A DNA stretch of 64,000 nucleotides from Rossellomorea aquimaris TF-12. GTDB taxonomy: Bacteria; Bacillota; Bacilli; Bacillales; Bacillaceae_B. The DNA is taken from positions 1 through 64,000 of the forward strand of contig NZ_LQXM01000027.1 of assembly GCF_001648555.1 (NCBI RefSeq), written 5' to 3'. The translations under genes were made by a program, and so were the position numbers. A model generated the notes under the pieces. That model made no database searches. It was not told the DNA's origin and was given only the letters and a program-made list of their open reading frames with translations. This document shows positions 9,178-20,487 of this stretch, one piece after another (the stretch's first letter is position 1; the number at the start of each line of letters is the position of its first letter).

Positions 9178-9207
9178 ATTTTAACATTGTATATGATGGA
9201 ATATCAA
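9178..9207 (-). promoter_or_regulatory. Probable sigma-A promoter for dnaJ-prmA-rsmE-mtaB
   Basis: Minus strand TTGATA (9202-9207), 18-base spacer, TAAAAT (9178-9183), about 36 bases upstream of the dnaJ start. No CIRCE accompanies it. Confidence 0.6.
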
Positions 9208-9268
9208 TAAAAACCGAGATTTGGATTTTCCCTCTGATATTCCTATCCATTTCAATAGGTCCATTCAT

Positions 9269-9312
9269 AGAAAAAGTCAAAGCCAAGAACCGCCCTGACT
9301 TTGACTTTTTAC
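9269..9312. terminator. Intrinsic terminator between dnaK and dnaJ
   Basis: Perfect 12-bp stem AAAAAGTCAAAG / CTTTGACTTTTT with a 16-base loop (9271-9310). In the operon direction it ends in TTTTTCTA, so it should reduce read-through from dnaK into dnaJ. Confidence 0.8.
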
Positions 9313-9340
9313 TTTGCTCTGTAACGTGAAGTATAAATCA

Positions 9341-9369
9341 GTGAGGAGAATCTTTATAGATTCCCTCAC
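9341..9369. repeat. Inverted repeat just downstream of dnaK
   Basis: GTGAGGaGAATCT / AGATTCcCTCAC, 12 paired positions with one opposed mismatch and a 4-base loop, no U-tract. Possible mRNA-stabilising hairpin at the dnaK 3' end. Confidence 0.6.
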
Positions 9370-9412
9370 ACTAAAATCAATTGCAACATTATCAGAGCCT
9401 GTTCCTTACCTA

Positions 9413-11275
<1,863 letters not shown>

Positions 11276-11279
11276 TTAT

Positions 11280-11858
11280 TTATTGATTTACCTTTACCAT
11301 TGATGGACGAATAACTCTGTCCTTGAGTTTGAATCCTTTTTGAAATTCTTCAACTACGACGTTGCTTTCAAAATTTTCATCTTCCGTTTGCATCACTGCC
11401 TGATGCAAATGAGGGTCAAATTGTTGACCTACGGCTTCAATTGCTTCGACGCCCTCTTTTTTTAGGGCTTCAGTGATACTGCGGTGAACCATTTCCATTC
11501 CTTGAAGCAACGTTTTCGTTTGATCGTTCTCAGCTTCTATATTTAAAGCACGCTCGAAATTATCAAGTGCTGGCAAAAGTTCAGTAATAAGACCTTGAGC
11601 ACGATATTTTTCCTTCGCTTCGTTCTCAACATTCACACGACGGCGATAGTTATCGAAATCGGCTCTTAATCGAAGATAACGATTTTCAGATTCATTCAGC
11701 TTTTCTTGAAGTTGTGAAAGCTCATCTGATTCATGTTCTTCTGTCGCTTCCTCTACTTGAGGTTCTTCAGCAAATACTTCTTCAACAACCTCTTGCTCGT
11801 TGTTATCTTTCTTTGCTTCTTCTGTCTCTTGTTGTGCTTGCTTTGTTTCTTCAGACAT
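11280..11858 (-). CDS. grpE: Nucleotide exchange factor GrpE
   Basis: 192 residues. Acidic, glutamate-rich N-terminus, long coiled coil (about residues 50-95: [20 protein letters not shown]), then the GrpE head with [14 protein letters not shown] and a C-terminal beta wing ending [17 protein letters not shown]. It releases ADP from DnaK. The frame is open up to 11921, but the start at 11858 has AAGGAGGTGAA upstream and fits the family. Between hrcA and dnaK. Confidence 0.96.
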   Translation of the reverse strand: MSEETKQAQQETEEAKKDNNEQEVVEEVFAEEPQVEEATEEHESDELSQLQEKLNESENRYLRLRADFDNYRRRVNVENEAKEKYRAQGLITELLPALDNFERALNIEAENDQTKTLLQGMEMVHRSITEALKKEGVEAIEAVGQQFDPHLHQAVMQTEDENFESNVVVEEFQKGFKLKDRVIRPSMVKVNQ

Positions 11859-11980
11859 AACATTCACCTCCTTATAAAAATCATCCATACTAAACATTAC
11901 ATGACAGTCGAACTCTGACACCAGAAATCAGCTCATAGATGAGATTTCCAGGTCTATTTTACCTTTATACAATATGTCCA

Positions 11981-13018
11981 CTAATCTTCACTTTGATACA
12001 GTTTCGTAAGAACCTTCGACATATCGTTTGAGAAGAAATTAAGTAAGCTTACGACACGGGAATACTCCATCCGAGTAGGTCCGATAATCGCAATAGAACC
12101 TAATTGCTCTTTACCAATAGAATAAGTAGCGGTTATGAGACTGCAATTCTCCATTGCAAGATGATTATTTTCTTTCCCAATTTTAATATTCACTCCTGAT
12201 GAGGATGGACGAATCAAATGATAAAGACTCTCTTCTTGATCAATCATTTCCAGTAACATGCGTACTTTATGAACATCATGAAACTCAGGCTGATTCAGCA
12301 TATTAGTCTTGCCCCCAAAGAACAGCTTATCTGTACCCGATGGATTAAGAGAATCTGTGATCGAGTGTAGGATAAAATCATAATTCTGGATGTGCTCTTT
12401 AAGTACCAGAGCGACTTCCTTGAAGATCTTATCATTTAGTTCACTAATTGGAACTCCTGACAAACGATCGTTTAAAATATGCACTAATTTCTCAAGCTCA
12501 AGAGCATCCATCGTCGGAGGAATTTGAAATAATTTATTCTCAACATGTCCGTTATCCGTAACGATAATGGCAATGGCTGTGTCTTTATTTAGAGGAATGA
12601 GTTGAATCTTCTTCAATCTATTTTCCTTCAAATCAGGCCCTAATAGAATTGTTGTGTAATTTGTCAATTCAGAAAGAATTTTCGCTGATTTTTGAACCAC
12701 TTTCTCTAATTCGTAAATCCTGTCATTAAAAATAGAACGTAATGCATGAACCTCGTTCTTGTTTAATTGTTGAGGAGAAAGTAAGTGATCCACATAATAA
12801 CGATAACCTTTTTCAGAAGGAACACGTCCTGAAGATGTATGTGTTTTTTCGATAAAACCTAAATCCTCTAAATCCGCCATTTCATTACGAATGGTAGCTG
12901 AACTGAAAGAAATCTCGTCCTTTTTAGACAAGCTCCTGGATCCAACTGGTTGAGCGGAAAGAATAAAATCATCAATAATCACTTGAAGAATTAGAAGTTG
13001 TCGATCTGTTAACAACAT
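11981..13018 (-). CDS. hrcA: Heat-inducible transcription repressor HrcA
   Basis: 345-residue repressor. Winged-helix DNA-binding N-terminus ([17 protein letters not shown]...[11 protein letters not shown]...[27 protein letters not shown]), then a GAF-like domain with a dimerisation insert. It binds CIRCE and needs GroE for activity. The perfect CIRCE 13 bases upstream of its start shows autoregulation of the whole operon. Standard length and gene order. Confidence 0.97.
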   Translation of the reverse strand: MLLTDRQLLILQVIIDDFILSAQPVGSRSLSKKDEISFSSATIRNEMADLEDLGFIEKTHTSSGRVPSEKGYRYYVDHLLSPQQLNKNEVHALRSIFNDRIYELEKVVQKSAKILSELTNYTTILLGPDLKENRLKKIQLIPLNKDTAIAIIVTDNGHVENKLFQIPPTMDALELEKLVHILNDRLSGVPISELNDKIFKEVALVLKEHIQNYDFILHSITDSLNPSGTDKLFFGGKTNMLNQPEFHDVHKVRMLLEMIDQEESLYHLIRPSSSGVNIKIGKENNHLAMENCSLITATYSIGKEQLGSIAIIGPTRMEYSRVVSLLNFFSNDMSKVLTKLYQSED

Positions 13019-13030
13019 TCATCACCCCTG

Positions 13031-13057
13031 TTAGCACTCTCTCAAGATGAGTGCTAA
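13031..13057. promoter_or_regulatory. CIRCE operator
   Basis: TTAGCACTC, nine-base spacer, GAGTGCTAA: an exact match to the HrcA operator, downstream of the -10 box and in the 5' untranslated region of hrcA. Confidence 0.98.
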
Positions 13058-13068
13058 ATCTAATTAAT

Positions 13069-13097
13069 AAATTATCAAATCAGAAAAGGGATGTCAA
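13069..13097 (-). promoter_or_regulatory. Sigma-A promoter of the hrcA-grpE-dnaK operon
   Basis: Minus strand TTGACA (13092-13097), 17-base spacer, TAATTT (13069-13074), with CIRCE directly downstream. It lies just before the hemW stop at 13102. Confidence 0.9.
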
Positions 13098-13101
13098 TAT
13101 A

Positions 13102-14238
13102 TTAGATTACACCCAAAAAAGATTGAAATACTTCATTACCTAAAAAGCGACCTTGTTTGGTTAAGCAAATGCTATTTTCCGATACAGTGATTAAGTTTCT
13201 ATCCTTCATTTTTTCTATAGACGATTGGAATACAGATTCAATTGAGCATCCAAATTTTCTTTCAAACACAGCTTTATTAACTCCATCTACCTTTCGCAAA
13301 CCTAAGAACATTTCCTCTTCCATCATTTCCCCTTTGGTCACATGATGTTCCTGAATCGTAGGTGCCTTTCCCTGTTGAATAGGTTCCATATATTTTTTCA
13401 AGGGTCCATAGTTTGAATAGCGTACTCCGTTTATATATCCGTGAGCCCCTGCTCCTAAACCATAATATTCATCATTATCCCAATAAACGAGGTTATGCTT
13501 ACTTTCATATCCTTTTTTGGCAAAATTACTAATTTCATATTGATTCAGCCCATACTCCTCCATTGTATCAATCAAGATTTCATACATGTTTGCTTCTTGC
13601 TCCTGAGAAGGAAGTGGAAGATTCCCTTTTCTCATCAAGTTATAGAAGACCGTTTTAGGTTCTACAATAAGAGAATAAGCTGAATAATGGGGAAGATTAA
13701 GGTCAAGGGCTTTTCTTAAGGTATCTTGAAAATCTTCCTCTGTTTGTTTCGGTAAGCTATATATTAAATCGATACTAATGTTTGTGAATCCTACCTTTTG
13801 AGCCGCTTCTATTGATGAATAAACATCTTCACTTTTATGAGTTCTTCCAATTCCCTTAAGAAGGTCATTATTGAAAGACTGTACCCCAAAACTTAATCGA
13901 TTCACCCCGTGATCTTTCAATACACGAAGCTTGTCTTCAGAAAGGTCTCCTGGGTTAGCTTCAAATGTAAACTCTCCCGTTTCAAAAGGAAGGTGAGTGT
14001 TGATTTCCGTACAGAGTTTATCAAGCTGATTAGCGTTTAAAGCAGTAGGTGTTCCTCCTCCAACAAAAATAGTTTCTAATTGTTCAGAGGCTTGATTTCT
14101 TACTCTCATTTTCATTTCTTCACCCAGGCGAGTTATATACTCATCAACTGGCTGACCTTCTAAAAAGAACTTATTGAAATCACAATAGTGACAGATATGT
14201 TCACAGAATGGTATATGAATATACGCTGATTTTACCAA
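13102..14238 (-). CDS. hemW: Heme chaperone HemW (radical SAM, formerly HemN-like)
   Basis: 378-residue radical-SAM protein. The motif CEHICHYCDFN near the N-terminus holds the CxxxCxxC cluster ligands; VGGGTPTALN, EANPGDLSEDKL and RLSFGVQSFN follow, with a C-terminal HemN-like domain. HemW proteins bind heme and insert it into target proteins; true coproporphyrinogen oxidase activity is unlikely. The frame opens at 14301, but homologues begin at about KSAYIHIPFC, so I choose TTG at 14238, preceded by AAAGGA. Downstream of lepA as in B. subtilis. Confidence 0.9.
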   Translation of the reverse strand: MVKSAYIHIPFCEHICHYCDFNKFFLEGQPVDEYITRLGEEMKMRVRNQASEQLETIFVGGGTPTALNANQLDKLCTEINTHLPFETGEFTFEANPGDLSEDKLRVLKDHGVNRLSFGVQSFNNDLLKGIGRTHKSEDVYSSIEAAQKVGFTNISIDLIYSLPKQTEEDFQDTLRKALDLNLPHYSAYSLIVEPKTVFYNLMRKGNLPLPSQEQEANMYEILIDTMEEYGLNQYEISNFAKKGYESKHNLVYWDNDEYYGLGAGAHGYINGVRYSNYGPLKKYMEPIQQGKAPTIQEHHVTKGEMMEEEMFLGLRKVDGVNKAVFERKFGCSIESVFQSSIEKMKDRNLITVSENSICLTKQGRFLGNEVFQSFLGVI

Positions 14239-14331
14239 TTGTATCCATCCTTTAGTGTCAATCATAGAGAAAAGGGGGTAAAGTAGCGCTTGTTGATACA
14301 AGCCTCTTCCCCCCCTTTATCCAGATCAAAA

Positions 14332-16167
14332 TTATTTTTTTGAATCAGTGTCGTCCATTTTTAAAACAGCCATGAACGCTTCTTGTGGAACCTCTACGGA
14401 ACCAACAGATTTCATACGCTTTTTACCTTCTTTTTGTTTTTCAAGAAGTTTACGCTTACGGGAAATGTCTCCACCATAACACTTTGCAAGTACATTTTTA
14501 CGCATCGCTTTAATTGTTGAACGGGCAACAATTTTTTGGCCAATAGCCGCTTGAATAGGCACTTCAAAATGTTGTCTTGGAATCAGATCCTTTAACTTCT
14601 CAACAATAATCTTCCCGCGTTCGTAGGCAAAATCACGGTGAACGATGAAACTTAATGCATCTACATTTTCTGCATTTAACAAGATATCCATCTTCACAAG
14701 TTTAGATTCCTTGTATCCAATCAGTTCATAATCAAAGGATGCATATCCTTTTGTTCCCGACTTTAACTGATCAAAGAAATCATACACAATTTCTGCTAAA
14801 GGAAGTTCATATACAATATTCACTCGAGTGTCGTCCATATATTGCATATCGATGAAATTACCACGTTTCCCTTGGCAAAGCTCCATAACAGCTCCTACAT
14901 AATCGTTCGGAACCATTATTGTTGCTTTAACGTAAGGCTCTTCTACATAATCAACTTTTTGAGGATCAGGCATCATTGACGGGTTGTCAACCTTCACTTC
15001 TTCTCCATCTGTAAGTTGAACATGATAGATAACACTTGGAGCCGTCGTAATAAGATCAATCTTAAATTCACGTTCAATACGCTCCTGGATAATTTCCATG
15101 TGAAGAAGTCCTAAGAAACCACAACGGAAACCAAATCCTAAAGCTTGAGATGTCTCTGGCTCATATTGTAAGGCAGAATCATTTAACTCTAATTTTTCTA
15201 ACGCTTCTCGTAAATCGTTATAGCGATTAGAATCAATTGGGTAAAGACCACAATACACCATCGGATTTAATCGACGATAACCAGGCAGTGCTTTTTCAGC
15301 TGGATTTTTCGCTAGGGTGATGGTATCACCAACACGAGTGTCTCCTACATTTTTGATAGCTGCTGTTAAATAGCCTACATCTCCTACTGTCAGTTCTTTC
15401 ATTCCAGTAGGTTTTGGGGTAAAGACACCAATTTCGGTTACTTCAAATTCTTTGCCGGTTGCCATCATTCGGACCTTATCTCCGACTTTCACAGAACCTT
15501 CCATCACGCGAATATAAGCTACTACACCTCTATATGCATCATATAATGAGTCAAAGATTAGAGCTTTTAATGGAGCATCAGGGTCTCCAACAGGTGCTGG
15601 AACCTTTTCAACAATCTGTTCTAAAATGTCTTCAATTCCAATTCCTGCTTTAGCAGAAGCTAATACTGCATCTGATGCATCAAGACCAATAACATCCTCT
15701 ACTTCCTGACGAACTCGTTCTGGGTCAGCGGCTGGAAGGTCAATTTTGTTAATGACAGGAAGGATTTCCAAATCATTATCAAGTGCTAAGTAAACATTCG
15801 CCAATGTTTGAGCTTCAATACCTTGAGCAGCATCTACTACAAGCACTGCACCTTCACATGCAGCCAAACTACGAGATACTTCGTATGTAAAATCGACGTG
15901 TCCCGGTGTATCAATTAAATGAAAAATATACTCTTCTCCATCTTTCGCTTGATACTTTAATTGCACTGAATTCAGTTTAATTGTAATTCCACGTTCTCTT
16001 TCTAAATCCATAGAATCTAGCAATTGCTCTTTCATTTCTCGTGCCGTAAGTGCTTTTGTCTTTTCTAAGATACGGTCAGCTAGGGTTGATTTCCCATGAT
16101 CTATATGAGCAATAATAGAAAAATTTCTAATTTTCTGTTGTCTTTTTAATTTGTCTTCACGATTCAT
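14332..16167 (-). CDS. lepA: Elongation factor 4 (LepA)
   Basis: 611-residue translational GTPase. G motifs: [28 protein letters not shown] and NKIDLP; then domain II, EF-G-like domains III and V, and the LepA-specific C-terminal domain ([23 protein letters not shown]). It acts on the ribosome in back-translocation or initiation quality control; the exact physiological role is debated. Start at 16167 has AGGAG upstream at slightly long spacing. Between yqxA and hemW as in B. subtilis. Confidence 0.97.
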   Translation of the reverse strand: MNREDKLKRQQKIRNFSIIAHIDHGKSTLADRILEKTKALTAREMKEQLLDSMDLERERGITIKLNSVQLKYQAKDGEEYIFHLIDTPGHVDFTYEVSRSLAACEGAVLVVDAAQGIEAQTLANVYLALDNDLEILPVINKIDLPAADPERVRQEVEDVIGLDASDAVLASAKAGIGIEDILEQIVEKVPAPVGDPDAPLKALIFDSLYDAYRGVVAYIRVMEGSVKVGDKVRMMATGKEFEVTEIGVFTPKPTGMKELTVGDVGYLTAAIKNVGDTRVGDTITLAKNPAEKALPGYRRLNPMVYCGLYPIDSNRYNDLREALEKLELNDSALQYEPETSQALGFGFRCGFLGLLHMEIIQERIEREFKIDLITTAPSVIYHVQLTDGEEVKVDNPSMMPDPQKVDYVEEPYVKATIMVPNDYVGAVMELCQGKRGNFIDMQYMDDTRVNIVYELPLAEIVYDFFDQLKSGTKGYASFDYELIGYKESKLVKMDILLNAENVDALSFIVHRDFAYERGKIIVEKLKDLIPRQHFEVPIQAAIGQKIVARSTIKAMRKNVLAKCYGGDISRKRKLLEKQKEGKKRMKSVGSVEVPQEAFMAVLKMDDTDSKK

Positions 16168-16285
16168 TCAATGTTCAACTCCTGTTATTTCCACACATGT
16201 ACACTATTTTGAATTATAGCAGTAGACAATATAATATTCAATGTAAACTAGAAAAGGGCAGCTTTGTAAGCAAAACAGCTGGAAA

Positions 16286-16307
16286 TAAAACAGGCATCCG
16301 CCTGTTG
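16286..16307 (-). terminator. Small terminator-like hairpin upstream of lepA
   Basis: AACAGGC-GGAT-GCCTGTT on the minus strand, followed by TTATTT. Could act as an attenuator or a leftover terminator. Confidence 0.5.
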
Positions 16308-16310
16308 TCG

Positions 16311-16424
16311 ATTTGCGTCGAGAAATCGGTAGCTCGTAAATAAAATGAATATTTCGCTAGATAAAGTGTATTTTTCGCAAATATATTTGAAATTTCACTC
16401 GATATATTGTGGATTTCGCAAATA
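16311..16424. repeat. Three imperfect 32-33 bp tandem repeats, period about 41 bp
   Basis: Units at 16311-16342, 16351-16383 and 16392-16424. Units 2 and 3 agree at 26 of 33 positions; unit 1 is more diverged. TTTCGC-like hexamers begin at 16352, 16373, 16393 and 16414, 20-21 bp apart, two helical turns each. Confidence 0.75.
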
Positions 16425-16447
16425 CCCTATAGAATTTGCCTGTCAAA

Positions 16448-16492
16448 AAAAGAAAAGACATAAAAACATATGTTTTTATGTCTTTTCTTCTA
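16448..16492. terminator. Terminator downstream of yqxA
   Basis: Long perfect stem AAGAAAAGACATAAAAACAT / ATGTTTTTATGTCTTTTCTT, ending six bases from the yqxA stop and followed on the minus strand by TTTTTTTGACA. Confidence 0.88.
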
Positions 16493-16497
16493 AATGA

Positions 16498-16833
16498 TTA
16501 GATTAATGATGCAATAAAATCCACAAACACATTCGTAATATTCACGATCATATCTGCCAGGGCTTTCCCTATAGATGAAAATGCATTAAATGCCTTCATT
16601 TCTTCCAGTTTTTCTTTCTTCTCCTTGAGTGTCTCTGACTCTATATCATTTCCAAGAAAGGATGCCTCAACATTTCCTTGTTGATTTTGAGAGATTCCAA
16701 CTGGAGATGTGAAAACTTCTCCTTCATATCCTTTCATTTCAACGATTCCATTATTCGCCTGTTCCATGCCTAAGAGAACTCCAATAAACAAAGCAGATAC
16801 AAGTAGTATGCATTTAAACATAAATTTTTTCAT
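16498..16833 (-). CDS. yqxA: DUF3679 family protein YqxA
   Basis: 111 residues with an N-terminal signal or anchor segment (MKKFMFKCILLVSALFIGVLLGMEQANNG) and a C-terminal hydrophobic helix (ALADMIVNITNVFVDFIASLI); the charged middle contains ESETLKEKKEKLEEMK. It follows spoIIP by 17 bases, as yqxA does in B. subtilis, so a sporulation context at the engulfing membrane is inferred. Function unknown. Identified by position and architecture rather than by a catalytic motif. Confidence 0.8.
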   Translation of the reverse strand: MKKFMFKCILLVSALFIGVLLGMEQANNGIVEMKGYEGEVFTSPVGISQNQQGNVEASFLGNDIESETLKEKKEKLEEMKAFNAFSSIGKALADMIVNITNVFVDFIASLI

Positions 16834-16850
16834 ATACTTCCACCTCTTTT

Positions 16851-18056
16851 TTACTGACTTACTGGTGGTGCTGAAAGATTATGATTCACCTTTTCTGCTT
16901 GCCAGTAATATTCTGCGAATACATCTGCAAACGCTTGAGCTGATCTTTCCAGTTCAGCAAACGTATTATCTACCCCACCAAATTCAAGCAGTAATGCATT
17001 GCTTGATAGATCTTGATTAAATTTCCCATTAGTTCCGCTCCCTTTTTTTGCAATAACCCCACGAGAAATACCTTTATATTTTGATTCAAGAAGTTTGTGA
17101 AGCTCCGTGGCAACTTTTAGATTTTTTTCGAAATTCGGATGCTCCTCCCCTACAACGAATGCAAGCTTGGCATACGATTGCCCATTTATTATGCCAGTCG
17201 TGACATCCCTTCTCTGGGAATCACGGTGAATATCAATCAAATATAAGAGGTCTTTGTTACTTGCCATCGCTGCCTTCACTAGAGGACGGGATTCCTGATA
17301 AGCAGAATAATAGTTTAGGCCTTTATTATTCAAGTTTTGAATGACATCGGTTTTATCTATACTTGTCCCAATGCCTTGTTGCTCCAATTGATTCTCCACC
17401 ATCTCCCCTACTTTCGTGACATTGATTTGAGAATGCATGGCTGAATCAGGATTGGTCACTCCTTCTAGATAAGGTAGATAAGATTCACGGGTATGAGTGA
17501 AATAGAGATGCACCGTATCCTTGTCACCTGTCGATATAGGTGGTTTAGCATTTTTATTTGAATCAGGTTGATTTATGCTGTCTACATTCTTTAGAGAAGC
17601 TTCATTTTCTGCATTTAAGGCTTCCATTGGGGGAACAGACTCTATAGGCATATTGGTGAAATCAGTTCCCTCTCCAGCCACTAGGATATCTCCATCAAAA
17701 ATAGAAAACCCCGGTAGCTCACGGCCAAGAAAACTTCTTGGATCCTCAAAACGAACATTGGTTGCTACCTGAAACATAAGAGCGGATAAACTAGGCAAAT
17801 TCTTTTCTTCCTCAGTCAAAACACTACTAAATGAATGATTTTCAAAGGTTAGAATTTTATATAAAACATCTCCTTTTGCTCTCGATGCTGCTTGATTCAA
17901 TGAGTTCGAGGTGATTCTGTATTCAGGATTTAACGAAGTCAGAATGCCCGTAATAGAAAAGATGGAAAGCAATCCCACTACGAAGATTAATACCGCTTTT
18001 AAAATCGTGGACATATTAATAGCTACAACATAATTGGTTGATTTATAGGATCCCAT
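16851..18056 (-). CDS. spoIIP: Stage II sporulation protein P (SpoIIP)
   Basis: 401-residue peptidoglycan amidase/endopeptidase of the engulfment complex with SpoIID and SpoIIM. One N-terminal membrane anchor (VLIFVVGLLSIFSITGILTSL), a linker, then the SpoIIP domain with VHLYFTHTRESYLPY, LIDIHRDSQ and LLLEFGG, which carry the likely zinc ligands and catalytic glutamate. The frame opens at 18134; I choose the start at 18056, preceded by AAAGGGTG and giving MGSYKSTNYVVAI. Downstream of gpr, upstream of yqxA, as in B. subtilis. Mother-cell expression is inferred. Confidence 0.95.
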   Translation of the reverse strand: MGSYKSTNYVVAINMSTILKAVLIFVVGLLSIFSITGILTSLNPEYRITSNSLNQAASRAKGDVLYKILTFENHSFSSVLTEEEKNLPSLSALMFQVATNVRFEDPRSFLGRELPGFSIFDGDILVAGEGTDFTNMPIESVPPMEALNAENEASLKNVDSINQPDSNKNAKPPISTGDKDTVHLYFTHTRESYLPYLEGVTNPDSAMHSQINVTKVGEMVENQLEQQGIGTSIDKTDVIQNLNNKGLNYYSAYQESRPLVKAAMASNKDLLYLIDIHRDSQRRDVTTGIINGQSYAKLAFVVGEEHPNFEKNLKVATELHKLLESKYKGISRGVIAKKGSGTNGKFNQDLSSNALLLEFGGVDNTFAELERSAQAFADVFAEYYWQAEKVNHNLSAPPVSQ

Positions 18057-18444
18057 TCTTTCACCCTTTCTCATCATCACTTTAGTACAAGTTATGACTT
18101 TAATAGAAAAAGTAGAACCATAATTAGTAGTCATTATGAGGTTAAATGCGAAAGAATAAACAGAAAAAGAAGAACTTCTCTATTAATTTTTTATCTTTTT
18201 AGAAAGGCTCTATTAGAAAGCTTTAGCCTATTCATAAAAAGGAATAATACCTAATATGTTTGTTTATAAGGGAGGTTATTGAAATACATTTAGATAGGGT
18301 TAGTAGAGGAAGAATTGACCGATGGACATTTTGTCTTATTTTGAAGAATGGCATCTAAAATATTTTCTGGGGACGATAAACTGAAATTTGAGATATAAAA
18401 AGGAGCTGCCATTATTTAAAAAGAGGCAGCTCTTTTTCAAGAAA
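18057..18444. other. Intergenic region between gpr and spoIIP
   Basis: 388 bases with no supported gene. It holds the gpr terminator and presumably the spoIIP promoter. A weak sigma-E-like CATAATGA with upstream TTTATTC occurs around 18131-18160 on the minus strand, not strong enough to call. Confidence 0.5.
18399..18438 (-). terminator. Terminator of gpr
   Basis: GAGCTGCC / GGCAGCTC stem (18403-18432) followed on the minus strand by CTTTTTATAT, just after the gpr stop. Confidence 0.85.
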
Positions 18445-19581
18445 TTATCTAGTATGAAAACCTGTGTTTTCTTGACTAATGGATTCATGGAGGGCAGCAT
18501 TAAGACCACTGGCGATTATATTTCCCATATCCTCCATAAACACATCCACTTCTTTTGGAGTAACCATTAAATTATGGCCAATCGGAGCCAACACTTCGTG
18601 AATCAGCCTTCTTTTTTCTTGATCCTCGAGTGTCCCAACAATCCCCAGATACGTTTGGCGATGCTGTTCTTCAGGTAGGTCTTCTTCAGTAAGTTTTCTT
18701 CTTTCTCCAAAGCTCATTCCAGCAGGGGCGAGAGATCTTGAAGGGCGTCCGCCTTCTCTCATTTCCTTTCCAAAATGCTTTAAAAGAAAATCCACCGTAT
18801 CACTAACAATGGTGACAGCGTCTAAAACCGTCGGGACTCCTATCGCAATAACAGGTACCCCTAATGTCTCTTGATCCAGTCCCTTACGTTTGTTTCCAAC
18901 CCCTGATCCTGGATGAATACCAGTGTCAGATATTTGAATGGTTGAATTCACTCTCTCAATGGAACGAGAAGCTAATGCATCAATGGCAATAATGAAATCA
19001 GGTTTTGACTTTTCAACAACCCCGAAAATAATATCACTTGTTTCTATTCCCGTTAACCCCATTACGCCAGGTACGAGAGCACTTACAGGGCGATAGCCTT
19101 CCTGAACAGATTCAGGTTGGAGTTCAAAAAGGTGTCTCGTTACAATAATATTTTCACAAACAAGTGGTCCTAATGAATCGGGTGTAACATGCCAGTTCCC
19201 AAGTCCAACAATAAGACAGCTTGCATTTTTATCGATCCCACTATTTATAAGGAACTGATTAAATTCTTTTGCAAAAACCACTTCAACCTTTTCTTGTAAT
19301 TGAGTATTTTGCTCTCGAATCCCATGTGCTTCAATGGTTAAATAATTACCAGGTTTCTTCCCGATACTTTCTTCTCCTTCAGGTGTGACGGTCACCAATG
19401 ATACCTTAATACCTTCCTCTTCCCTTTCTTTTACGATTACTCCTTTAATTTCCGTTGATACATTTTTATCGTCTTCTTGATTATCATTGTTCTTATCAGC
19501 TACCACCATTTCATGGGCTTCCACTGCCAAATCCGTACGAACAGAATAAACACTTAAATCAATGTTTTCATTTTTCATCAT
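18445..19581 (-). CDS. gpr: Germination protease GPR
   Basis: 378-residue aspartic-like protease that degrades small acid-soluble proteins at spore outgrowth. N-terminal propeptide [24 protein letters not shown], whose TDLAVE resembles the SASP cleavage site and supports autoprocessing. Core motifs: [53 protein letters not shown]. The frame opens at 19650; the chosen ATG has GGAGG eight bases upstream. Forespore (sigma-G) expression is expected from the family; I could not fix the promoter by eye. Divergent from rpsT. Confidence 0.95.
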   Translation of the reverse strand: MMKNENIDLSVYSVRTDLAVEAHEMVVADKNNDNQEDDKNVSTEIKGVIVKEREEEGIKVSLVTVTPEGEESIGKKPGNYLTIEAHGIREQNTQLQEKVEVVFAKEFNQFLINSGIDKNASCLIVGLGNWHVTPDSLGPLVCENIIVTRHLFELQPESVQEGYRPVSALVPGVMGLTGIETSDIIFGVVEKSKPDFIIAIDALASRSIERVNSTIQISDTGIHPGSGVGNKRKGLDQETLGVPVIAIGVPTVLDAVTIVSDTVDFLLKHFGKEMREGGRPSRSLAPAGMSFGERRKLTEEDLPEEQHRQTYLGIVGTLEDQEKRRLIHEVLAPIGHNLMVTPKEVDVFMEDMGNIIASGLNAALHESISQENTGFHTR

Positions 19582-19736
19582 CCACATTACCTCCAACCAT
19601 AAGATCTTTTCTATTATTTTTTTAGGTTTACCTTTTTGATAGAGCTTCATTCACTTGTTTATTTTCACTCCTTAGTATTGCAATATCACCATTCGTTTGA
19701 TAAAATATCATTTGTTCTTATTGTTTAGGAATTTAA

Positions 19737-19759
19737 ATCGAGTCACATAGAATCTCGAT
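19737..19759 (+). promoter_or_regulatory. Short hairpin in the rpsT leader
   Basis: ATCGAG, 11 bases, CTCGAT, ending nine bases before AGGAGGTG of rpsT. Possible translational control element; significance uncertain. Confidence 0.35.
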
Positions 19760-19782
19760 CCTTTTATAGGAGGTGACAGGAA

Positions 19783-20034
19783 ATGCCAAATATCAAATCT
19801 GCTATTAAACGTGTTAAAACTAGCAACGAGCGTAACGCTCAAAACGCTGCTGTAAAATCTTCTATGCGTACTGCTGTGAAGAAAGCAGAAGCTGCAGCTG
19901 CAAACAGCGAAGACAACGTTAAAGAATTAGTGAACGAAGCCGTTCGCCAATTAGACAAAGCAGCACAAAAAGGATTAATCCACAAAAATGTTGCTGATCG
20001 TCAAAAGTCTCGCCTAATGAAAAAAGCGAACTAA
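19783..20034 (+). CDS. rpsT: 30S ribosomal protein S20
   Basis: 83-residue basic three-helix protein starting [20 protein letters not shown] and ending [20 protein letters not shown], the bS20 pattern. It is a primary 16S-binding protein of the body of the small subunit. Strong AGGAGGTGA site nine bases upstream and a strong terminator right after. Divergent from gpr, the normal Bacillus arrangement. Confidence 0.98.
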   Translation: MPNIKSAIKRVKTSNERNAQNAAVKSSMRTAVKKAEAAAANSEDNVKELVNEAVRQLDKAAQKGLIHKNVADRQKSRLMKKAN

Positions 20035-20038
20035 TTCA

Positions 20039-20078
20039 TAAAAAACCACCTGGCTTTCTGCTAGGTGGTTTTTTTATT
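20039..20078 (+). terminator. Terminator of rpsT
   Basis: AACCACCT / AGGTGGTT stem with an 11-base loop and TTTTTTTATTT tail. Confidence 0.93.
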
Positions 20079-20440
20079 TAGCTCTCTTTTCATAAGGGTG
20101 CCTTCGTAAACTTTGTTGCTATTTAAGATAGCAGGAGGTGCTGGCTTTATGCGGGACGTGAGCTTCTGACTATAGTCTGTTCTAATTCCTCACAGGTTAA
20201 GTAAACAGCATTTTTTAAAGAGTCAGTTGTAGATTTCAGCTTATAAAAATACTATTACACTGGTTTTTTGTCATTATTAATCTCTGTCAAGAATCTCTTT
20301 TAGGTGAGGGCAACGACGTATACTTCAACGGAAAAATTGGCCAGCAGATACCAAAAAGCGAAGCATATGAGGCATGGCCGTATTTCCCCTCACCATCCAG
20401 GACAGACTGATAGACAGAGCCCCTCGAAACCCCGTGATAG
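20079..20440. other. Gene-free region between rpsT and the VOC gene
   Basis: About 360 bases without a supported ORF. The first part (20090-20170) reads like a dispersed intergenic remnant; 20303-20394 is flanked by GGTGAGGG...CCCCTCACC. No RNA gene recognised. Confidence 0.5.
20303..20394. repeat. Inverted-repeat-flanked intergenic segment A
   Basis: GGTGAGGG at 20303-20310 and CCCCTCACC at 20386-20394 bound a 92-bp segment. Segment B at 38759-38837 has the same terminal sequence. Confidence 0.45.
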
Positions 20441-20478
20441 AAAAAAAAAGACACATTCATCATTGAACATGTCTTTCT
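20441..20478 (-). terminator. Terminator of the VOC-family gene
   Basis: On the minus strand AAAGACATGTTCA...TGAATGTGTCTTT with an extended T-run (at least eight T). Confidence 0.85.
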
Positions 20479-20487
20479 TCCATATGG

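Larger units (their letters stand above)
16168..16497. other. 330-bp intergenic region between lepA and yqxA
   Basis: No ORF recognised. It contains the yqxA terminator, a three-unit 41-bp-period repeat and a second small terminator-like hairpin; the last 90 bases before lepA are AT-rich and probably hold its promoter. Confidence 0.7.
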
